A stretch of DNA of 64,000 nt, taken from positions 10,850,001 through 10,914,000 of the forward strand of contig OZ005608.1 in assembly GCA_963930655.1 (NCBI GenBank), read 5' to 3'. Shown here piece by piece: positions 1 to 10,984 of this stretch (the first letter of the stretch is position 1; each line of letters begins with the position of its first letter). The position numbers were made by a program, and so were the translations under genes. The DNA comes from Myrica gale. Lineage: Eukaryota; Streptophyta; Magnoliopsida; Fagales; Myricaceae. The notes below the pieces were generated by a model. It was not told the origin of the DNA and did not search any database. It saw nothing but the letters and a program-made list of their open reading frames with translations.

Positions 1-285
1 TGTATTTGAATATTTTAGTTTGTCCTTGCTTATTGCTATTTTATATTAGAAACTTGTTACTTTTTAGATTACTTGTAGAGTTTCTTGTATTTGTTGTAAA
101 ACGGTATTAATCAATGTTGAAGTATATTTTGTTTTATTATCCCTTTGTCGTTAAGTTTTTATATCCAATAAATTATAATTATTAAAATAAATTTGTATTA
201 CCGATTAAAAAAACATGTATAGAAAAATATAGGAAAAAATTAGTAGTGTTTTAAAATGCTAGCAAAAAAAAAAGAAAAACACAAA
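1..285. other. AT-rich stretch, no gene seen
   Basis: AT-rich sequence without a recognisable coding region. It probably belongs to the interior of the CACTA element whose right end lies at 568, but this cannot be shown because the left end is outside the window. Confidence 0.4.
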
Positions 286-568
286 AAAATAAACGCTGGC
301 ATAGACCCGCGACCGCCGCTAAAAGTCTGTACCAGCGTTTTCACGAAACGCTGAAAAAAAATCAAAATTGCGTTAGGGTCTATAGTGAAGGTCACGACCG
401 CCGCTATAGACTCGAGTTCTTCACTAGCGGTTGTGAAAACCACCGCGATAGATCTATTGCGACGAAGCTATAGCGGCGGTCGCGACCGCTGTTATAGCCT
501 ATAACAGCGGTTTTGTGACCTTTAGCAGCGGTTTCAGACAACGGGTAAAAGTCATATGTTTTGTAGTG
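286..568. mobile_element. CACTA (En/Spm) right terminal region
   Basis: The segment ends in TTTTGTAGTG at 559-568, the reverse complement of a CACTA terminus (CACTACAAAA). The 280 bases before it hold many short direct and inverted copies of a GC-rich motif (AGCGGCGGT, GCGACCGC, AGCAGCGG), the subterminal repeats a CACTA transposase would bind. No transposase coding is visible. The left end is outside the window, so the length and TSD cannot be checked. The motif differs from those of the two other CACTA families in this window (CGATCGATCG and CGTTCGAACG types). Confidence 0.7.
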
Positions 569-577
569 TAGCCAACC

Positions 578-742
578 ATGAGTAAATCTTCAACTTCTAA
601 AGTCTCGGGAGCTAAACATTTGGCAGCTTTATCTCCTGAAATCGCAGATTCTAACGAAGGGTGTAATTCATGGCTTGGTTGTTTAGATCAGTCAAAAAGT
701 AGCAATACGAAGCAGAAAAGTTTTTCAAAAGTCACCTTCTAA
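578..742 (+). CDS. small hypothetical ORF, 54 codons, beside the LINE target site
   Basis: An ATG-started frame of 54 codons, rich in Ser and Lys, begins MSKSSTSKVSGAKHLAAL and ends at TAA 740-742. Those last bases are part of the LINE target site duplication, so the stop existed before the insertion. Composition looks more protein-like than the surroundings. I do not recognise a family, and the ORF starts only 10 bases after the CACTA terminus, so it may be a fragment of a disrupted exon or chance. Confidence 0.2.
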   Translation: MSKSSTSKVSGAKHLAALSPEIADSNEGCNSWLGCLDQSKSSNTKQKSFSKVTF

Positions 743-750
743 AGCTAGCC
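740..750. repeat. LINE target site duplication, left copy
   Basis: TAAAGCTAGCC here is repeated exactly at 6978-6988. It directly abuts the poly-T run (751-757) that is the LINE poly(A) tail on the other strand. Confidence 0.9.
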
Positions 751-857
751 TTTTTTTAACACCAACTCATATTAATCAAAAAGCAAGAAAAACTAAGTCA
801 CAAAATAAAATAGAGTGCGGAATACAACTAGAATTCAAAAAACCAGATAAATGATCC

Positions 858-3800
858 CTAGTAGCCCAATGCGCCAAAAGATGTGCTTGCTAATTGAGTT
901 TCCTCGGCACCCAATGAATAGACCAGGCCGATTGAACTAAGAGCAGATGCCGCATAAAGAGAACCGATTTTCCAGCAAGGGGTTTGTGATGTAGTTGTCA
1001 AATCCTCCCAAAGTAGCAAAGAATCAGTCTCGAACAACACCTTCGTTCATTGACGAGAGAGCGCAATTTCCATCGCACGTGCAACTGCCATGGCTTCACC
1101 AAGAAGAGGGTCCATAGCCTTTACTTGCTCCATGTACACAGTACAGAGAGACCTGGAGGAGTCTCGACAATAGACGGCTATGTACGATCCGGTTTAACGT
1201 ATAGCAACGTCAAAATTGATCTTCAAATGGTCAGGTTCAGGAGGAACCCAATAAAGCGCAGGTCTAGAAACCCGCTTCTGCAATGCCACAGAATGCTCAG
1301 AGACACGTCTTGACAGAGAGTGCTGTAAATCAGAAACAAGCACCTCCTTTCCTTCATGAACAACTTGGTTCCGAGAAAACCACACCACATCCATTATCAA
1401 CACTGCATTTAAAATAAAAAGAAGGAAAAGCATGAGAGGAGATGCCAAGCCGAGATTCAACATTGAGAAGAATGGAAATCCAATCTACTGGAGAAGATGC
1501 AGGAATACGGGAAATATCGAGAGGCCAAGAGGACGTGGTCCATAGAAATCTGGTTACTGTGCAACCATGAAACACATGCAACACAGTCTCAATAAATTGC
1601 CCAAAGTGCACGCAAAACAACTGAGAGGCTTCAGCTTCCTCCGGAGATCGAAAGGCAGGGGCACGTACCAGGATAGCTTCAGAAGCAATCTTCCAAAACA
1701 ATAGTTTTAGACGATCTTGCAGAGGAAGACGCCAAAGTATAACCCAGTCTTGTTTTGCCAAAAAAGTTCGAGATGGACGTCTACGATCTTGTGCGGATAA
1801 AACCGCACCTTTGATAGAGAAAACTCCTTTGGGGTCGTGAGTCCAAATAATAACATTAGATAAATGAGGTTTAGGAGGTCTCAACTCCAAAATATTTTCT
1901 ACGGTAACATCCAAGAATAAAGATTGAAGAAGTGGAATATTCCATGGTCCAGTAGTATCCTCCACGAGTTCAGCAACCCAAAGGAGCAGGCAATACTGAT
2001 TAGCCGCCCCTCTCCACAAAGGGGAAAACCCCACCTGCCCAGGAATCCATGGGTCATTCCTAATACTCAGCTTTTCTCCATTCCTTGGAATGAAGTAGAG
2101 GCTCTCCCGAATAATATCCAACACCTTGCTTATGCCCTACCAAATAAGAGATGAACCTGCAATAGGAGTAACAACCAACAAAGAAGAGTGAAAAATATTT
2201 CTCCTTTAAAACTTGAACCCAAAGAGCGTCGGGTTTCTGCATAATGTTCCATCCCAATTTCTGAAGAAAAGCCAAATTAATATCCTTCATACAACGTAGT
2301 CCTAATCCCCCCGCTGATTTTTTGTTGGCATATAGATTGCCAAGCTTTCGGAGTATAATTACAACTTTTGTGAGTGGGAAAACCCCACCAAAAAAGTATT
2401 TCAAGAGTTTGTCCACCGTCCTACACCAACCCCCTGGAAGAAGCAATAATTGCATAAAATATTGAGGTAAAGAAGTTGCCACCGATTTGATCAAAGTGGT
2501 CCTCCCCGATTGCGATAGAGATTTGCTCTTCCACCCAGCCAACTTGGAATGTATCTTGTCTTTAAGCCCCTGAAAATGATTCTTTTTGTCTTTCCCCCAA
2601 AATAACGGGAGTCCTAAGTATTTGGTATTCTTTTTCATTATAGCCAAAAGGAGATAATGTGAAATAGTAGAAGATACCTCCGGTATAACTAACTGTCCAG
2701 ACCATGTGCAATAATTTTTCAGTATTAAATCCACAAAACGTGCCTCTCTAATGTTAGCTCTACAAAAAACTAAAAGATCGTCAGCAAAGGATAGATGAGT
2801 TATCTTGGGAGCTCTGCAGGAAGCTGGAATTCCATGAATAATACCCAAACTGGCCGCTGGGAGAAATAAGCGAGGAAGCACTTCTGATGTTAAGATGAAG
2901 AGAAAGGGGGATAAAGGATCCCCCTGTCTCAATCCTCTAATGGGCAAAAATCGTCCAAATGGGCTTCCGTTGTGCAGTAGAGAATAGGAAACCATAGATA
3001 TACACTGACTAATAAGTTGGATCCATAGTGGGCTGAAGCCAAAGCATTGGAGAGCAAATAAAATAGAGGGCCACTCAAGTCTGTCATATGCTTGAGCCAT
3101 GTCCATTTTTAACACCATCAACCCACTCCTTCCCGATTTCCGTTTGATAGAATGAAGCACCTCCATAGCACAAATCGAATTATCTTGGATCACCCTTCCA
3201 GGGACAAAAGGCAGATTGCGTAGTGGAGATTAACTTCGGTAATAGAGCTTTAAGCCGATTTGCCAACAATTTTGCTATGATCTTATAACAAACATTACAT
3301 AGCGCAATTGGCCTAAAATGTTCCACCCTGGTCGGGTTATTAATCTTCGGAATTAACGCTATATAAGTATGATTGATCTGTTTCAACAAAAACCTAGAAT
3401 AAAAAAAATTCCAGAACATGCATGTCACAGACGGGCCAACAACCTTCCAAAAGCGCTGATAAAAAGAGGCGGTCATACCGTCCGGGCCTAGGGCCTTTGA
3501 TGCGCCCAAATGTTTAACAACTCCAAGAATCTCCCTTACATCAGGTGTTTTGCACAACAATAAGTTCTCTGCATCGGACACCATAGGCAAGAGAAGACTG
3601 GCAATATCGGAAGTCATAACCGGATTGGTTGTTCCGTATAGAGATTTAAAATGATCAACAAGTAAATTTCCAGACCCCAGAAGCATCTTGAAGGAGGATA
3701 ACATCATTTCGACGCCGACGTATGACCGTAGACAAGTGAAAGAACCGGGTGTTCAAGTCTGTCGTCGTAAGCCACCTGATACGAGACTTGGTCTTCCACA

Positions 3801-4788
3801 ACTCCTCTTCCTGTTTCAGAACCTCCTGTAGAAGAACTTTGGTCGTAGATAATCTGTCCTCCACTTCATCAGATGAATCAAGAAGTTCGAGTTCGGCCAA
3901 TGGCTGATGTAATTTTTAATTTTTTGCGGTAGAAAGCCCACGGTTTCTTTGTTCCATTTTTGCAGTGTCACTTTCGTATGACCAAACCTGCTACATAGTT
4001 TAAAAGCCGCCGATCCCATAACATGAGTGAACCACGCCTATTGAATAACGGTACCACATGATTTTTCGTGAAGCCAGAATTGTTCGAAACGGAAAGCTTT
4101 AGGGCCTCGAAACACGCTGCCGTGAGTAGACAATGATATTGGGCAGTGATCAGAGGAGGTTCTAAGGAGATGAGTTACCAAGGCATGAGGGAATAAGGCT
4201 GACCAAGCCAAATTTGCAAAGCCCTTATCCACGCGCTCCTTGATGTGCCTAGAACCTCGATGCCCAGAAAAACACAAGTCGACCAACCCCTGGGTCAGTG
4301 CCAACTGATACAGCCCATTCGTGGAAGAGGAGCCCACTAACCTTCCTCCTTGGTTCTCACTTTGATCCATTACCGTATTATAATCCCCAAGAATCACCCA
4401 AGGCCCACCAAATCGATCCCCCGGATGAGCTAAGTCACGCCAAAACTCAGGCTTCAAACTAGGGTCAGTCGGACAATGAATAAAGGATAGAGCCCAGGGA
4501 TGTCTACTGGGGTCATCATAAACCATCACACTAATAATAAAACGATGCAACAAAACCAAATCAAATCAAGCCCTTCCGCCATGCAAAAATCAAACTGCCA
4601 CTAAGGCCTTCCACCGGGAAGCACAAAGAGAGAGGAAAGCCTACCCAAGATAGGATTTCGCGAGCCAAACCATTTTTCGTCTCCACTAGACAGAGGCAAT
4701 CCGGGTTATTCTGTCCAATGAGAGCCCTTAAGGAACGAGTTGCCGTGGAGCGGGCTAACCCCCGACAATTCCAAAAAATTGTCCTCAT
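858..4788 (-). pseudogene. LINE ORF2: endonuclease / reverse transcriptase / RNase H, broken
   Basis: The ORF starts at 4788 with MRTIFWNCRGLA, the normal start of the apurinic-like endonuclease (EEP) domain. A stop near 4560 interrupts it, and it continues at 4559-4038 with the catalytic strings ILGDYNTVMDQ and SSDHCPI. A linker region covers 4019-3655. The RT starts in 3707-3180 (FRPIALCNVCYKIIAKLLANR). It is frameshifted near 3190 and continues at 3193-2060 with KMDMAQAYDRLEW, GLRQGDPLSPFLF and the catalytic FADD. Zf-RVT (RLPLQDRLKLLFWKIASEA) lies at 2124-1354. A decayed RNase H-like tail, starting near DHLKINFDVA, runs from about 1330 to the stop at 858. At least four disabling changes are visible. 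Confidence 0.9.
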
Positions 4789-4869
4789 TGAGAAGGGGGC
4801 AAGGCAAGACCCGCCTCCTCAACCTGAAAACTTCCTCCTTCCTAGAGACAAACAGTGGTCTCGGTGATG

Positions 4870-6460
4870 CTGGTAATCTGCCTCCTCAAACGGATTCCAC
4901 TGCGACGCACCCCCATTTTCTTTTTCCTCAAAGACCCCTTCCACACCGAAAGAGGTAAATCATCACTTACAGCTGAAGCACTCTGAGGGATCCCTACCTT
5001 ACAAATCTTTTGCCTCCGGAACTAGGCCATGGTCCGTTTACTGCCAATCACACAATCTGCCAAAGATGAGTCTTTGGCTGAAATAGGCTTCATAATATGT
5101 GGGCTGGGAATACTGAGCGGAGTGGGCAAAATTGAATCAACTTATTCAATATTTGTAATATTAACCGAGTCTGGCCCACTTGTGCAAGAACGACCCAAAG
5201 AAGGCTGCCTAGAGAGGCCTATCAAAGGTAAGGGTACGTCCAACGGAAATGGGCAAGGTCCCGCTGAATATGCTGGCAATCTAACAAGCCCCTGCTCCCG
5301 TCGAATAGTTTTTTCCAAGTTCAACATGTAACTATGGTGCTCACCCCATGCTACGTAGTCTGACATGTTGGGCTCCTTAGAGGCCTGACGCGAAGGCAGA
5401 AAACGAGAGATGGCAGGGCGAGCCGCCTGTACCCCCTTGACCTGCTATTGGGACCTAGCGAATCCTGCATGTCAGACCCCGGTGCGATTTCCCAAACAGA
5501 CCCCACCGTAGAAACCACCCCTGAAGCATTGGACTGGGATATCCCTGCTCTCAAAGGCATAGACATCGAACCACGAGACCCTTCGTCCAGAGAAGGTGGA
5601 ATTGGAGCATTAAGGTTCGGGATGCCCGAAAGTTTTTGAGAAGGAGGAGAAGAGTGAAATCCAGGAGCTCGAGACTGAGAAGACCCCGACAACCGTCGAG
5701 CCTTCAGACTAATAGCCTTCAACTATTTGTACGCCTCCAAAGGACCCGAGAAGGCTTCAGAAGAATAAGAAAAAAAGCGCTGAATGTGATTGAGCCTCCC
5801 ACAACCGAAACACCAGTCTGATATTCGTTCAGACCGAAATTGAATCCGTAGATCCACTTTGTTGGAGCGCTTCATGTAACATCCTGCCACCAAAGGATTT
5901 AACAAATCATCCATGACCATAACCCTTAAGAAAGTCATTCCCTATACCTTTTTCTCTGTATCAAAATCCACCTCCAGAACCGAACTAGCTTTAGCTCCAT
6001 ACTCCGCTGCAGTTTCATGCGTCGTACGACCTAGAGGTAGACCATGAATTTGTAACCAGAGATTCATGGTGGCAAATGAAATCTCCTGCAAAGTACCATC
6101 GATATCCCACTGTTTCAACACCAACAATGAGCCCTTAATATTCCAAGGCCCTTGCTGTAAAATCTTATCTCTACTCTGAACAGAAGGGAAAGAGAATATC
6201 AGACTATCCTCCGGTCCCTCCGAGATCTCCAACCCTTTCACAAAACTCCAAGATTTAAAGTTAGCCTTTTTGATGCTTAGATTGTTATAATGTTTAACCG
6301 ACCAGAGCTTTTTGACAAGAAGGGTGGTTGCTTCCTGTGCTGCCTCTTCCTGCATCCGACTTTTTGGAGGAGAGGGAGGATCCACACCACCCTGGGAGAG
6401 AGAGGAGGGGTGAACCAACGGGGAGATCGTCAAGTCTTCAAGAATAGATTCGAGTGTCAC
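4870..6460 (-). pseudogene. LINE ORF1: DUF4283 plus zinc-knuckle nucleic-acid-binding protein, broken
   Basis: ORF1 begins at 6460 (MTLESILEDLTISP). The DUF4283 region covers roughly residues 45-172 and contains LWSVKHYNNLSIKKANF, GPWNIKGSLLVLKQW and LWLQIHGLPLG, as in plant L1 ORF1 proteins. After a stop near 5942 a second frame (5938-5723) carries a zinc knuckle, CFGCGRLNHIQRFF. Its last cysteine has become Phe, so metal binding would be lost. Proline- and serine-rich tail segments follow in other frames down to about 4870. In functional elements this protein coats the LINE RNA. Here it is split by stops and frameshifts. Confidence 0.82.
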
Positions 6461-6977
6461 AGCAGAAGCAGACTAGGGAGGGGAGGAGGATGGAATACTG
6501 ACGGAGGAGGAGGAGGCCATTCGGGGCAAAGAGGCAGGATGAAAGAAAGACTCGGGGGAGGAGAATAGAGAACTACAGGGATAAAAGAACAAAGATTCTA
6601 GGGAAAAGGAGAAAAAGGTAGGAGGAAGGGGGCGAAAAGGGAGGAGAAAAAAACAGCTATGATGGAGAGAGAAAATGTGGTAACGTAAAAAAAAAGAAAG
6701 ATATGAGGGACGAGAGAGAGGGAGGACTGCAAGGTAAGTCTAGGAAAGAGTGGAGGAGAAAGGTGGCGAATAGAGGGCATGAAGCATTTAAGGTGGATAG
6801 GAACCAATAAAGAGATGGGGGAGGAGGTAGGGAGGAGGACGGTGAGGAAAACAGGTGGAAAGGGACGGAAAAAAAGAGAGAAGGGAACCAATCTAAAAAT
6901 TGGCATAGAGGGGAGAGCTTTGCCAAGAGAGCTCTCTACAAGAGCATTTTTTTCCCTTGGTAGCCATCAATCCCTTA
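6461..6977 (-). promoter_or_regulatory. LINE 5' UTR / internal promoter region
   Basis: Between ORF1 and the TSD there are about 500 bases that are strongly purine-rich on the plus strand (pyrimidine-rich on the LINE sense strand). Plant L1 5' UTRs are often like this. Because the LINE is full length by its TSD, any internal promoter should lie here. The ORFs readable in this stretch are low-complexity and not credible genes. Confidence 0.6.
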
Positions 6978-6988
6978 TAAAGCTAGCC
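6978..6988. repeat. LINE target site duplication, right copy
   Basis: Exact copy of TAAAGCTAGCC at 740-750. It marks the 5' end of the minus-strand LINE. The 76 bases between here and the copia LTR at 7065 are leftover pre-insertion DNA. Confidence 0.9.
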
Positions 6989-7064
6989 AAGAAGCAAGAA
7001 ATTATGTTTTACTTCACTTTATTGCTATCTTATAATTCCTATTGCATATGGTTTCAACTTATTT

Positions 7065-7340
7065 TGTTAGAGAATCACCTTCGTCCACAACAGAGGCACC
7101 GCTCGTAGCTCAAGCCACCTCAGCAAAGCTATAAAAGCTTTTAGAATAGTCCTTGTGACAGATTTAATCTCTACGTGTCCTTATCACATAGAGAGGTGAT
7201 ACGTGTTGTGATCACAGCAATACTAGGATAGAATATTCGAAAGGTTGTTACGCCTACAGTGTGCATATAACATTGTGTACATGCATTCTTTGCCGACAAT
7301 GAAAACAGTGGAAATATTTTCCCATATACAGTTTTCTTCA
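7065..7340 (+). repeat. copia 5' LTR with TATA box
   Basis: Starts TGTTAG and ends TTCA directly before the PBS. TATAAAA at 7130-7136 is a likely promoter TATA box, giving a transcript start around 7160. No second LTR copy is present in the window because the element is truncated. Confidence 0.8.
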
Positions 7341-7352
7341 TGGTATCAGAGG
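7341..7352 (+). promoter_or_regulatory. primer binding site (initiator tRNA-Met)
   Basis: TGGTATCAGAGG directly follows the LTR. It is one base off the usual TGGTATCAGAGC that pairs with the 3' end of plant initiator tRNA-Met and primes minus-strand synthesis. Confidence 0.85.
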
Positions 7353-7370
7353 ACCTAGACTAACTGTCTC

Positions 7371-8113
7371 ATGGCCGAAGAAGAAGAGGTGGTGAGCCTT
7401 ACACCATCAGCCTCCTCTCCTTCTTCTACCTCCACCATAAACACTATCACCTCTCTCCCACACATTGTTACAGTCAAATTAACCCATGATAATTATCTAT
7501 TATGGAAAGCACATATGGTGCCTTATCTGCATGGCTAGTTCCACTTTGGATATGTGGATGGGACTCTGCCGCCCCCTGCGTTCTTGCTTGCCAACTCTAC
7601 TTCTCCAAATCCTGCATATGCCCATTGGGTTCAACAAGACCAGTTGATACTCAGCGCTATCATTTCTTCACTATGAAAAAACTTGATTGCTCAAGTAATT
7701 TGTTTGGCTACCTCTAGATCGGTTTGGCTTGTTCTTGAAAATTTATTTGCTACCAAAACTCAGGCTCGTTTGGGACAACTTCATTTTCAACTTTCCACCC
7801 TGAAAAAGGGTTCTGACTCTATTACAGATTCTTTTCTCAAAACCAAACTTCTTGTTGATACTATGGCTATTGCCAGTCAAGCCTTGGACTCTACTGAGTT
7901 CAACTCCTATGTTCTTGCTGGCTTAGGCACAGAGTATGACTCCCTTGTCACCTCTGTCACCATCATATTCGACCTTCCATCCTCTGAGGAATTATACAGG
8001 CACTTGTTGACCCATGAAGCTCGTTTTTCTCACCAAGCTAATTCTCTCCCTTCCTCTAAGATTACTGCCAACCTCTCTAGTAAGTCTCAAGCTCCTCCTC
8101 ACCATGGTAGTTG
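7371..8113 (+). pseudogene. copia gag, broken
   Basis: The reading frame starts at ATG 7371 (MAEEEEVVSLTPSA) and contains LTHDNYLLWKAHMVPYLHG, the N-terminal signature of copia gag proteins. A stop follows near 7532. The frame is picked up again at 7683-8114 with the UBN2-like block SVWLVLENLFATKTQARLGQ and TEFNSYVLAGLGTEYDSL. The glycine/arginine-rich linker and zinc knuckle (CQVCFKAGHTTLIWYNC, fourth Cys position changed to Trp) follow at about 8110-8250 in another frame. In active elements the protein forms the virus-like particle. Confidence 0.85.
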
Positions 8114-8199
8114 AGGCGGATCAAGCAAAAACCGTGGTCGATGGGGAGGCAGTCGTGGTCGTGGAGGCTTTCCACAATTTTTTACTAAGGATCGACTTG

Positions 8200-9614
8200 T
8201 TTGCCAGGTGTGTTTTAAGGCAGGTCACACAACTCTCATTTGGTACAACTGCTTCAATCAGTCCTTTCAGGCCCCTCCTCCACCGTCCTTTTTTGCACAT
8301 TATAGCTCACTTCCATTAGTGGTTGACTCTAATTGGTACCTTGATTCGGCGGCTACAAAGCATATGAAAAATGACTTCTCCAACTTCACCATAGACCCAT
8401 TCGAATATTCTGGTGAAGAACAAGTCCAAATAGGTGATGGCGCTGCTCTTCCTATCTAGCACATCGGCAACTCCACTCTCCCTTCCTCTCATGGCAATCT
8501 TCTTCTCAGAGCCTTATTACATGTTCCTTTGCTCACAAAAAATTTGATTCATGTTCTCAGTTCTGTGAAGATAATTCTATATTTTTTGAATTTTACTTGT
8601 CTTTCTTTTGTGTCAAGGATCTACGCACAGGGAACATCCTTCTCAAAGGTCCTAGTTATACACCCTTCCCACTGTCTCTTCAGCGTCTCATCTTCTTCTC
8701 CTCAAGCATGTGTAGGTGAACGTACTTCTGTATCTCACTGGCATCAACGGTTGGGTCATCCCTCCATGTCCACTGTTCGGCATTTACTGCATCATTTTAT
8801 GCTTCCTACTACACCGCTCACTGTCTCTAGAATTTGCTCTGCTTGCTGTCGGGCCAAGTCTCATTCTTTACCTTTTCCCCAGTCTTCATCCTCGACAACT
8901 TATGTTTCTGGACGTATGGAGGCCTGCTCCGGTGATTTCTCGAGATGGTTTTCGTTTTTACTTTTTTATTGTTGATGCTTTCAGTCGATATACATGGCTT
9001 TTCTCCTTAGCATTGTAAATCAGATGTCTATCAACATTTTTTTAATTTTTCAAAAGACAGCGGAATGGTTCTTTAATCTTAAAATCTCTTCTATTCAATC
9101 TGATTGGGGTGGAGAGTTTCGGTCTCTCAATACTTTTCTTCTTTATCAAGTTATAACTCATAGACGTAGTTGTCCTCACATTCACCAACAAAATGGTACA
9201 ATAGAGCGTAAACACAAACATATTATTGAATATGGGCTTGCTCTTTTGGCTCATGCTAGTATGCCTCAGCGATTTTGGACTGATGCCTTCAAAACATCTG
9301 TGTTTCTTATCAATCGTCTTCCTAGCCTGGTCACTAAACATGTCTCCCCTTTCTTTCTTCTATTTAACAAACACCAGAACTACACTTTTCTTAAAATTTT
9401 TGGTTCCGGGGGTTATCCACATCTCCGTCCCTACAAGAAACACAAGCTGGATTTTCGTTCCTCTCTGTGTGTTTTCATTGGTTATAGTCCTGATCATAAA
9501 GGATATCTTTGTTTTCATGTTCCCTCTTCTCGTATATATATTTCTCAAAATATCATTTTCGATGAAAACACATTTCCTTTTCATACTTCCTCCAAACTCA
9601 GACCAGGACCTTAA
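8200..9614 (+). pseudogene. copia protease and integrase region, broken
   Basis: The aspartic protease start WYLDSAATKHM is at about 8336 (DSA replaces the usual DSGA/DTGA). The GAG-pre-integrase block HWHQRLGHPSMSTVRHLL is at about 8740. The integrase core is in 8890-9300 with DVWRPAP, DAFSRYTW, SDWGGEFRSL and the HQQNGTIERKHKHI string, followed by the usual copia C-terminal block (GYSPDHKGYLCF, DENTFPF). The frame ends at 9614. At least three frame changes split the polyprotein. Confidence 0.88.
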
Positions 9615-9636
9615 TTCCACTTGTCTCCTCTCAGAA

Positions 9637-9846
9637 TGTTCTCGGCTGCAAATGGATTTTTCGAACTAAATTTCTTGCTGATGGTTTTGTTGAGCGCAGG
9701 AAAGTCAGACTTGTTGCAAAGGGCTTCCACCAACAACAAGGTCTTGACTATTAGGAGACCTTCAGTCTTGTAGTTAAGTCCTCTACCATTCATCTTATTA
9801 TTTTCTGGGCTGTTCAATCTGACTGGGCTCTTCATCAAGTATATTC
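9637..9846 (+). pseudogene. copia reverse transcriptase, N-terminal stub
   Basis: Reads KFLADGFVERRKVRLVAKGF, then HQQQGLDY, a stop, ETFSLVVKSSTIHLIIFWAV and HQ, the beginning of the copia RT domain. The homology ends at about 9840, well before the catalytic YVDD. The junction probably reflects a deletion. Confidence 0.8.
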
Positions 9847-9871
9847 CGCGAACAGACACACAAGTATATAT

Positions 9872-9895
9872 CATATATTAGAGAGAGAGAGAGTG
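9872..9895. repeat. GA microsatellite
   Basis: A run of (GA)n follows a short AT-rich stretch, in the 3' flank of peptide copy 1. Confidence 0.8.
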
Positions 9896-9967
9896 ATCAT
9901 CAGGATGAAAAAATTGTTTTTTACCAAACTCTTACAGTGGTAGCTAGAAGTTCAATTATCAATGTTG

Positions 9968-10249
9968 TCAAGGACAATCTGCCTTACATTTGGCACAACC
10001 AGCATCCTTTTCTTCGAAAGTCTCTTTCTTAAGGCATCCTCGTTCCCAGATGCAATTCCGATAACCTTCCGGATCGTATTCGATAGGAGGTGGAGGAGCG
10101 ACGACGGGATCATGCTTACTAGGTGGGCGATCATGCTCGGGAATAGCCGCACTTGGAGGGAAATAATGACGACGATAATGATGAGGACGACGACGGTCGG
10201 GTACAGGCGCCTTGCGGTACGAAACAAATATGAAAAGGGCAACCAACAT
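9968..10249 (-). CDS. small secreted peptide family, copy 1 (start codon altered)
   Basis: A 93-codon frame starts at ATG 10249 with a hydrophobic start (MLVALFIFVS), then an Arg/His/Pro-rich spacer, a run of prolines (PPPP) and a C-terminal Cys cluster: C-x5-C, then LKKETFEEK, then C-x2-C-x3-C. It aligns along its length with the copy at 38259-38552: the same RR near the start, the proline run, Y-R-x-C and LKKxTFxEK. The upstream in-frame position that matches the other copy's ATG is GTG (10288-10286), so the long start is lost. The shorter start may give a weak signal peptide. Family unknown to me; a secreted Cys-rich signalling or defence peptide is inference. Confidence 0.5.
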   Translation of the reverse strand: MLVALFIFVSYRKAPVPDRRRPHHYRRHYFPPSAAIPEHDRPPSKHDPVVAPPPPIEYDPEGYRNCIWERGCLKKETFEEKDAGCAKCKADCP

Positions 10250-10495
10250 CCCATCTACAGGCTGTCTCCTCACGCAATTTGTATCCACAACTCCTCTCCT
10301 CTAATGTGTAACTACCTAGCTACCTGGGGAAGTGCAAAATTAATTTTAGCTACAAGAAAAATCGATCGCCTTCATTTTAAAATGAAAGAAGAAGAAGAAG
10401 ATAACGCATAACGTAAGTACCCGACCCGTTGATGAATGCCTTTACAAAATTACATTATCAAATTTAAGAATTACATTAGTTTAGAAATAATATTA

Positions 10496-10559
10496 ATTGT
10501 ACAGTGAGACCTTATTATATATTCATAACTCATTATTTCAATAATAGGAGGAGACACGG

Positions 10560-10600
<41 letters not shown>

Positions 10601-10690
10601 TTTTTGTACAGCAAGACCTTCTTATATATTGATAATTCATTATTTCAATAATAGGAAGAGGCACGACCTATATATATATATATATATGCA
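10496..10690. repeat. tandem duplication of about 110 bp ending in TA microsatellites
   Basis: The block around TGTACAGTGAGACCTTATTA with TCATTATTTCAATAATAGGA at 10498-10560 recurs at 10606-10672 with a few changes. Each copy ends in a (TA)n run, about 10561-10599 and 10669-10686. The (TA)n probably seeded the duplication by slippage or unequal exchange. Confidence 0.75.
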
Positions 10691-10984
10691 ATTTCAATAT
10701 ATATAACTAACTGGTGCCTATTGATAACGTGAGAACGTCGTATTATCGGTGCCTATATTAATTAGCTGCACAATAAAATATATATGAACCATTTGGGATT
10801 GTTTATAAATTACTTAATTTATTAAACACTCTAAACCTTGTTTTTCACACTAGCTCTAGATTTCCAACCTTTTGACTTTTTTTATTACTAAAAGTAAAAA
10901 AATCACGATGTTTGTCAGCAAAAGAGTGTCATTAAATTCGAGTTTTGTCGCGAAAAGTTTTTAGTGACGGAAAAATTTTGCCAC

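Larger units (their letters stand above)
751..6977 (-). mobile_element. full-length L1-type LINE retrotransposon, coding-dead
   Basis: A 6.2-kb non-LTR retrotransposon lies on the minus strand. On that strand it has a pyrimidine-rich 5' leader (6977 to about 6461), ORF1 with DUF4283 and a zinc knuckle, ORF2 with endonuclease, reverse transcriptase, zf-RVT and RNase H regions, a short 3' UTR and a 7-base poly(A) tail. Both outer edges are fixed by the 11-bp TSD TAAAGCTAGCC. Every ORF carries stops or frameshifts, so the copy is not autonomous. The identical TSD pair suggests a moderately recent insertion, while the coding decay suggests it is not very young. Confidence 0.93.
7065..9846 (+). 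mobile_element. Ty1/copia retrotransposon, 3' part deleted
   Basis: The element has a 276-bp 5' LTR (TG...CA, 7065-7340), a primer binding site, gag, protease, integrase and the first part of RT in the copia order (integrase before RT). RT breaks off at about 9840, right after the block SSTIHLIIFWAVQSDWALHQ, and the sequence changes to unrelated DNA. The rest of RT, RNase H and the 3' LTR are missing. Stops are scattered through gag and pol, so it is inactive. Confidence 0.9.

Noticed and set aside
6598..6926. Overlapping Phe/Leu/Ser/Pro-rich ORFs on the minus strand
   Set aside because: They come from the purine/pyrimidine-biased LINE 5' UTR, which lacks stops because of composition.
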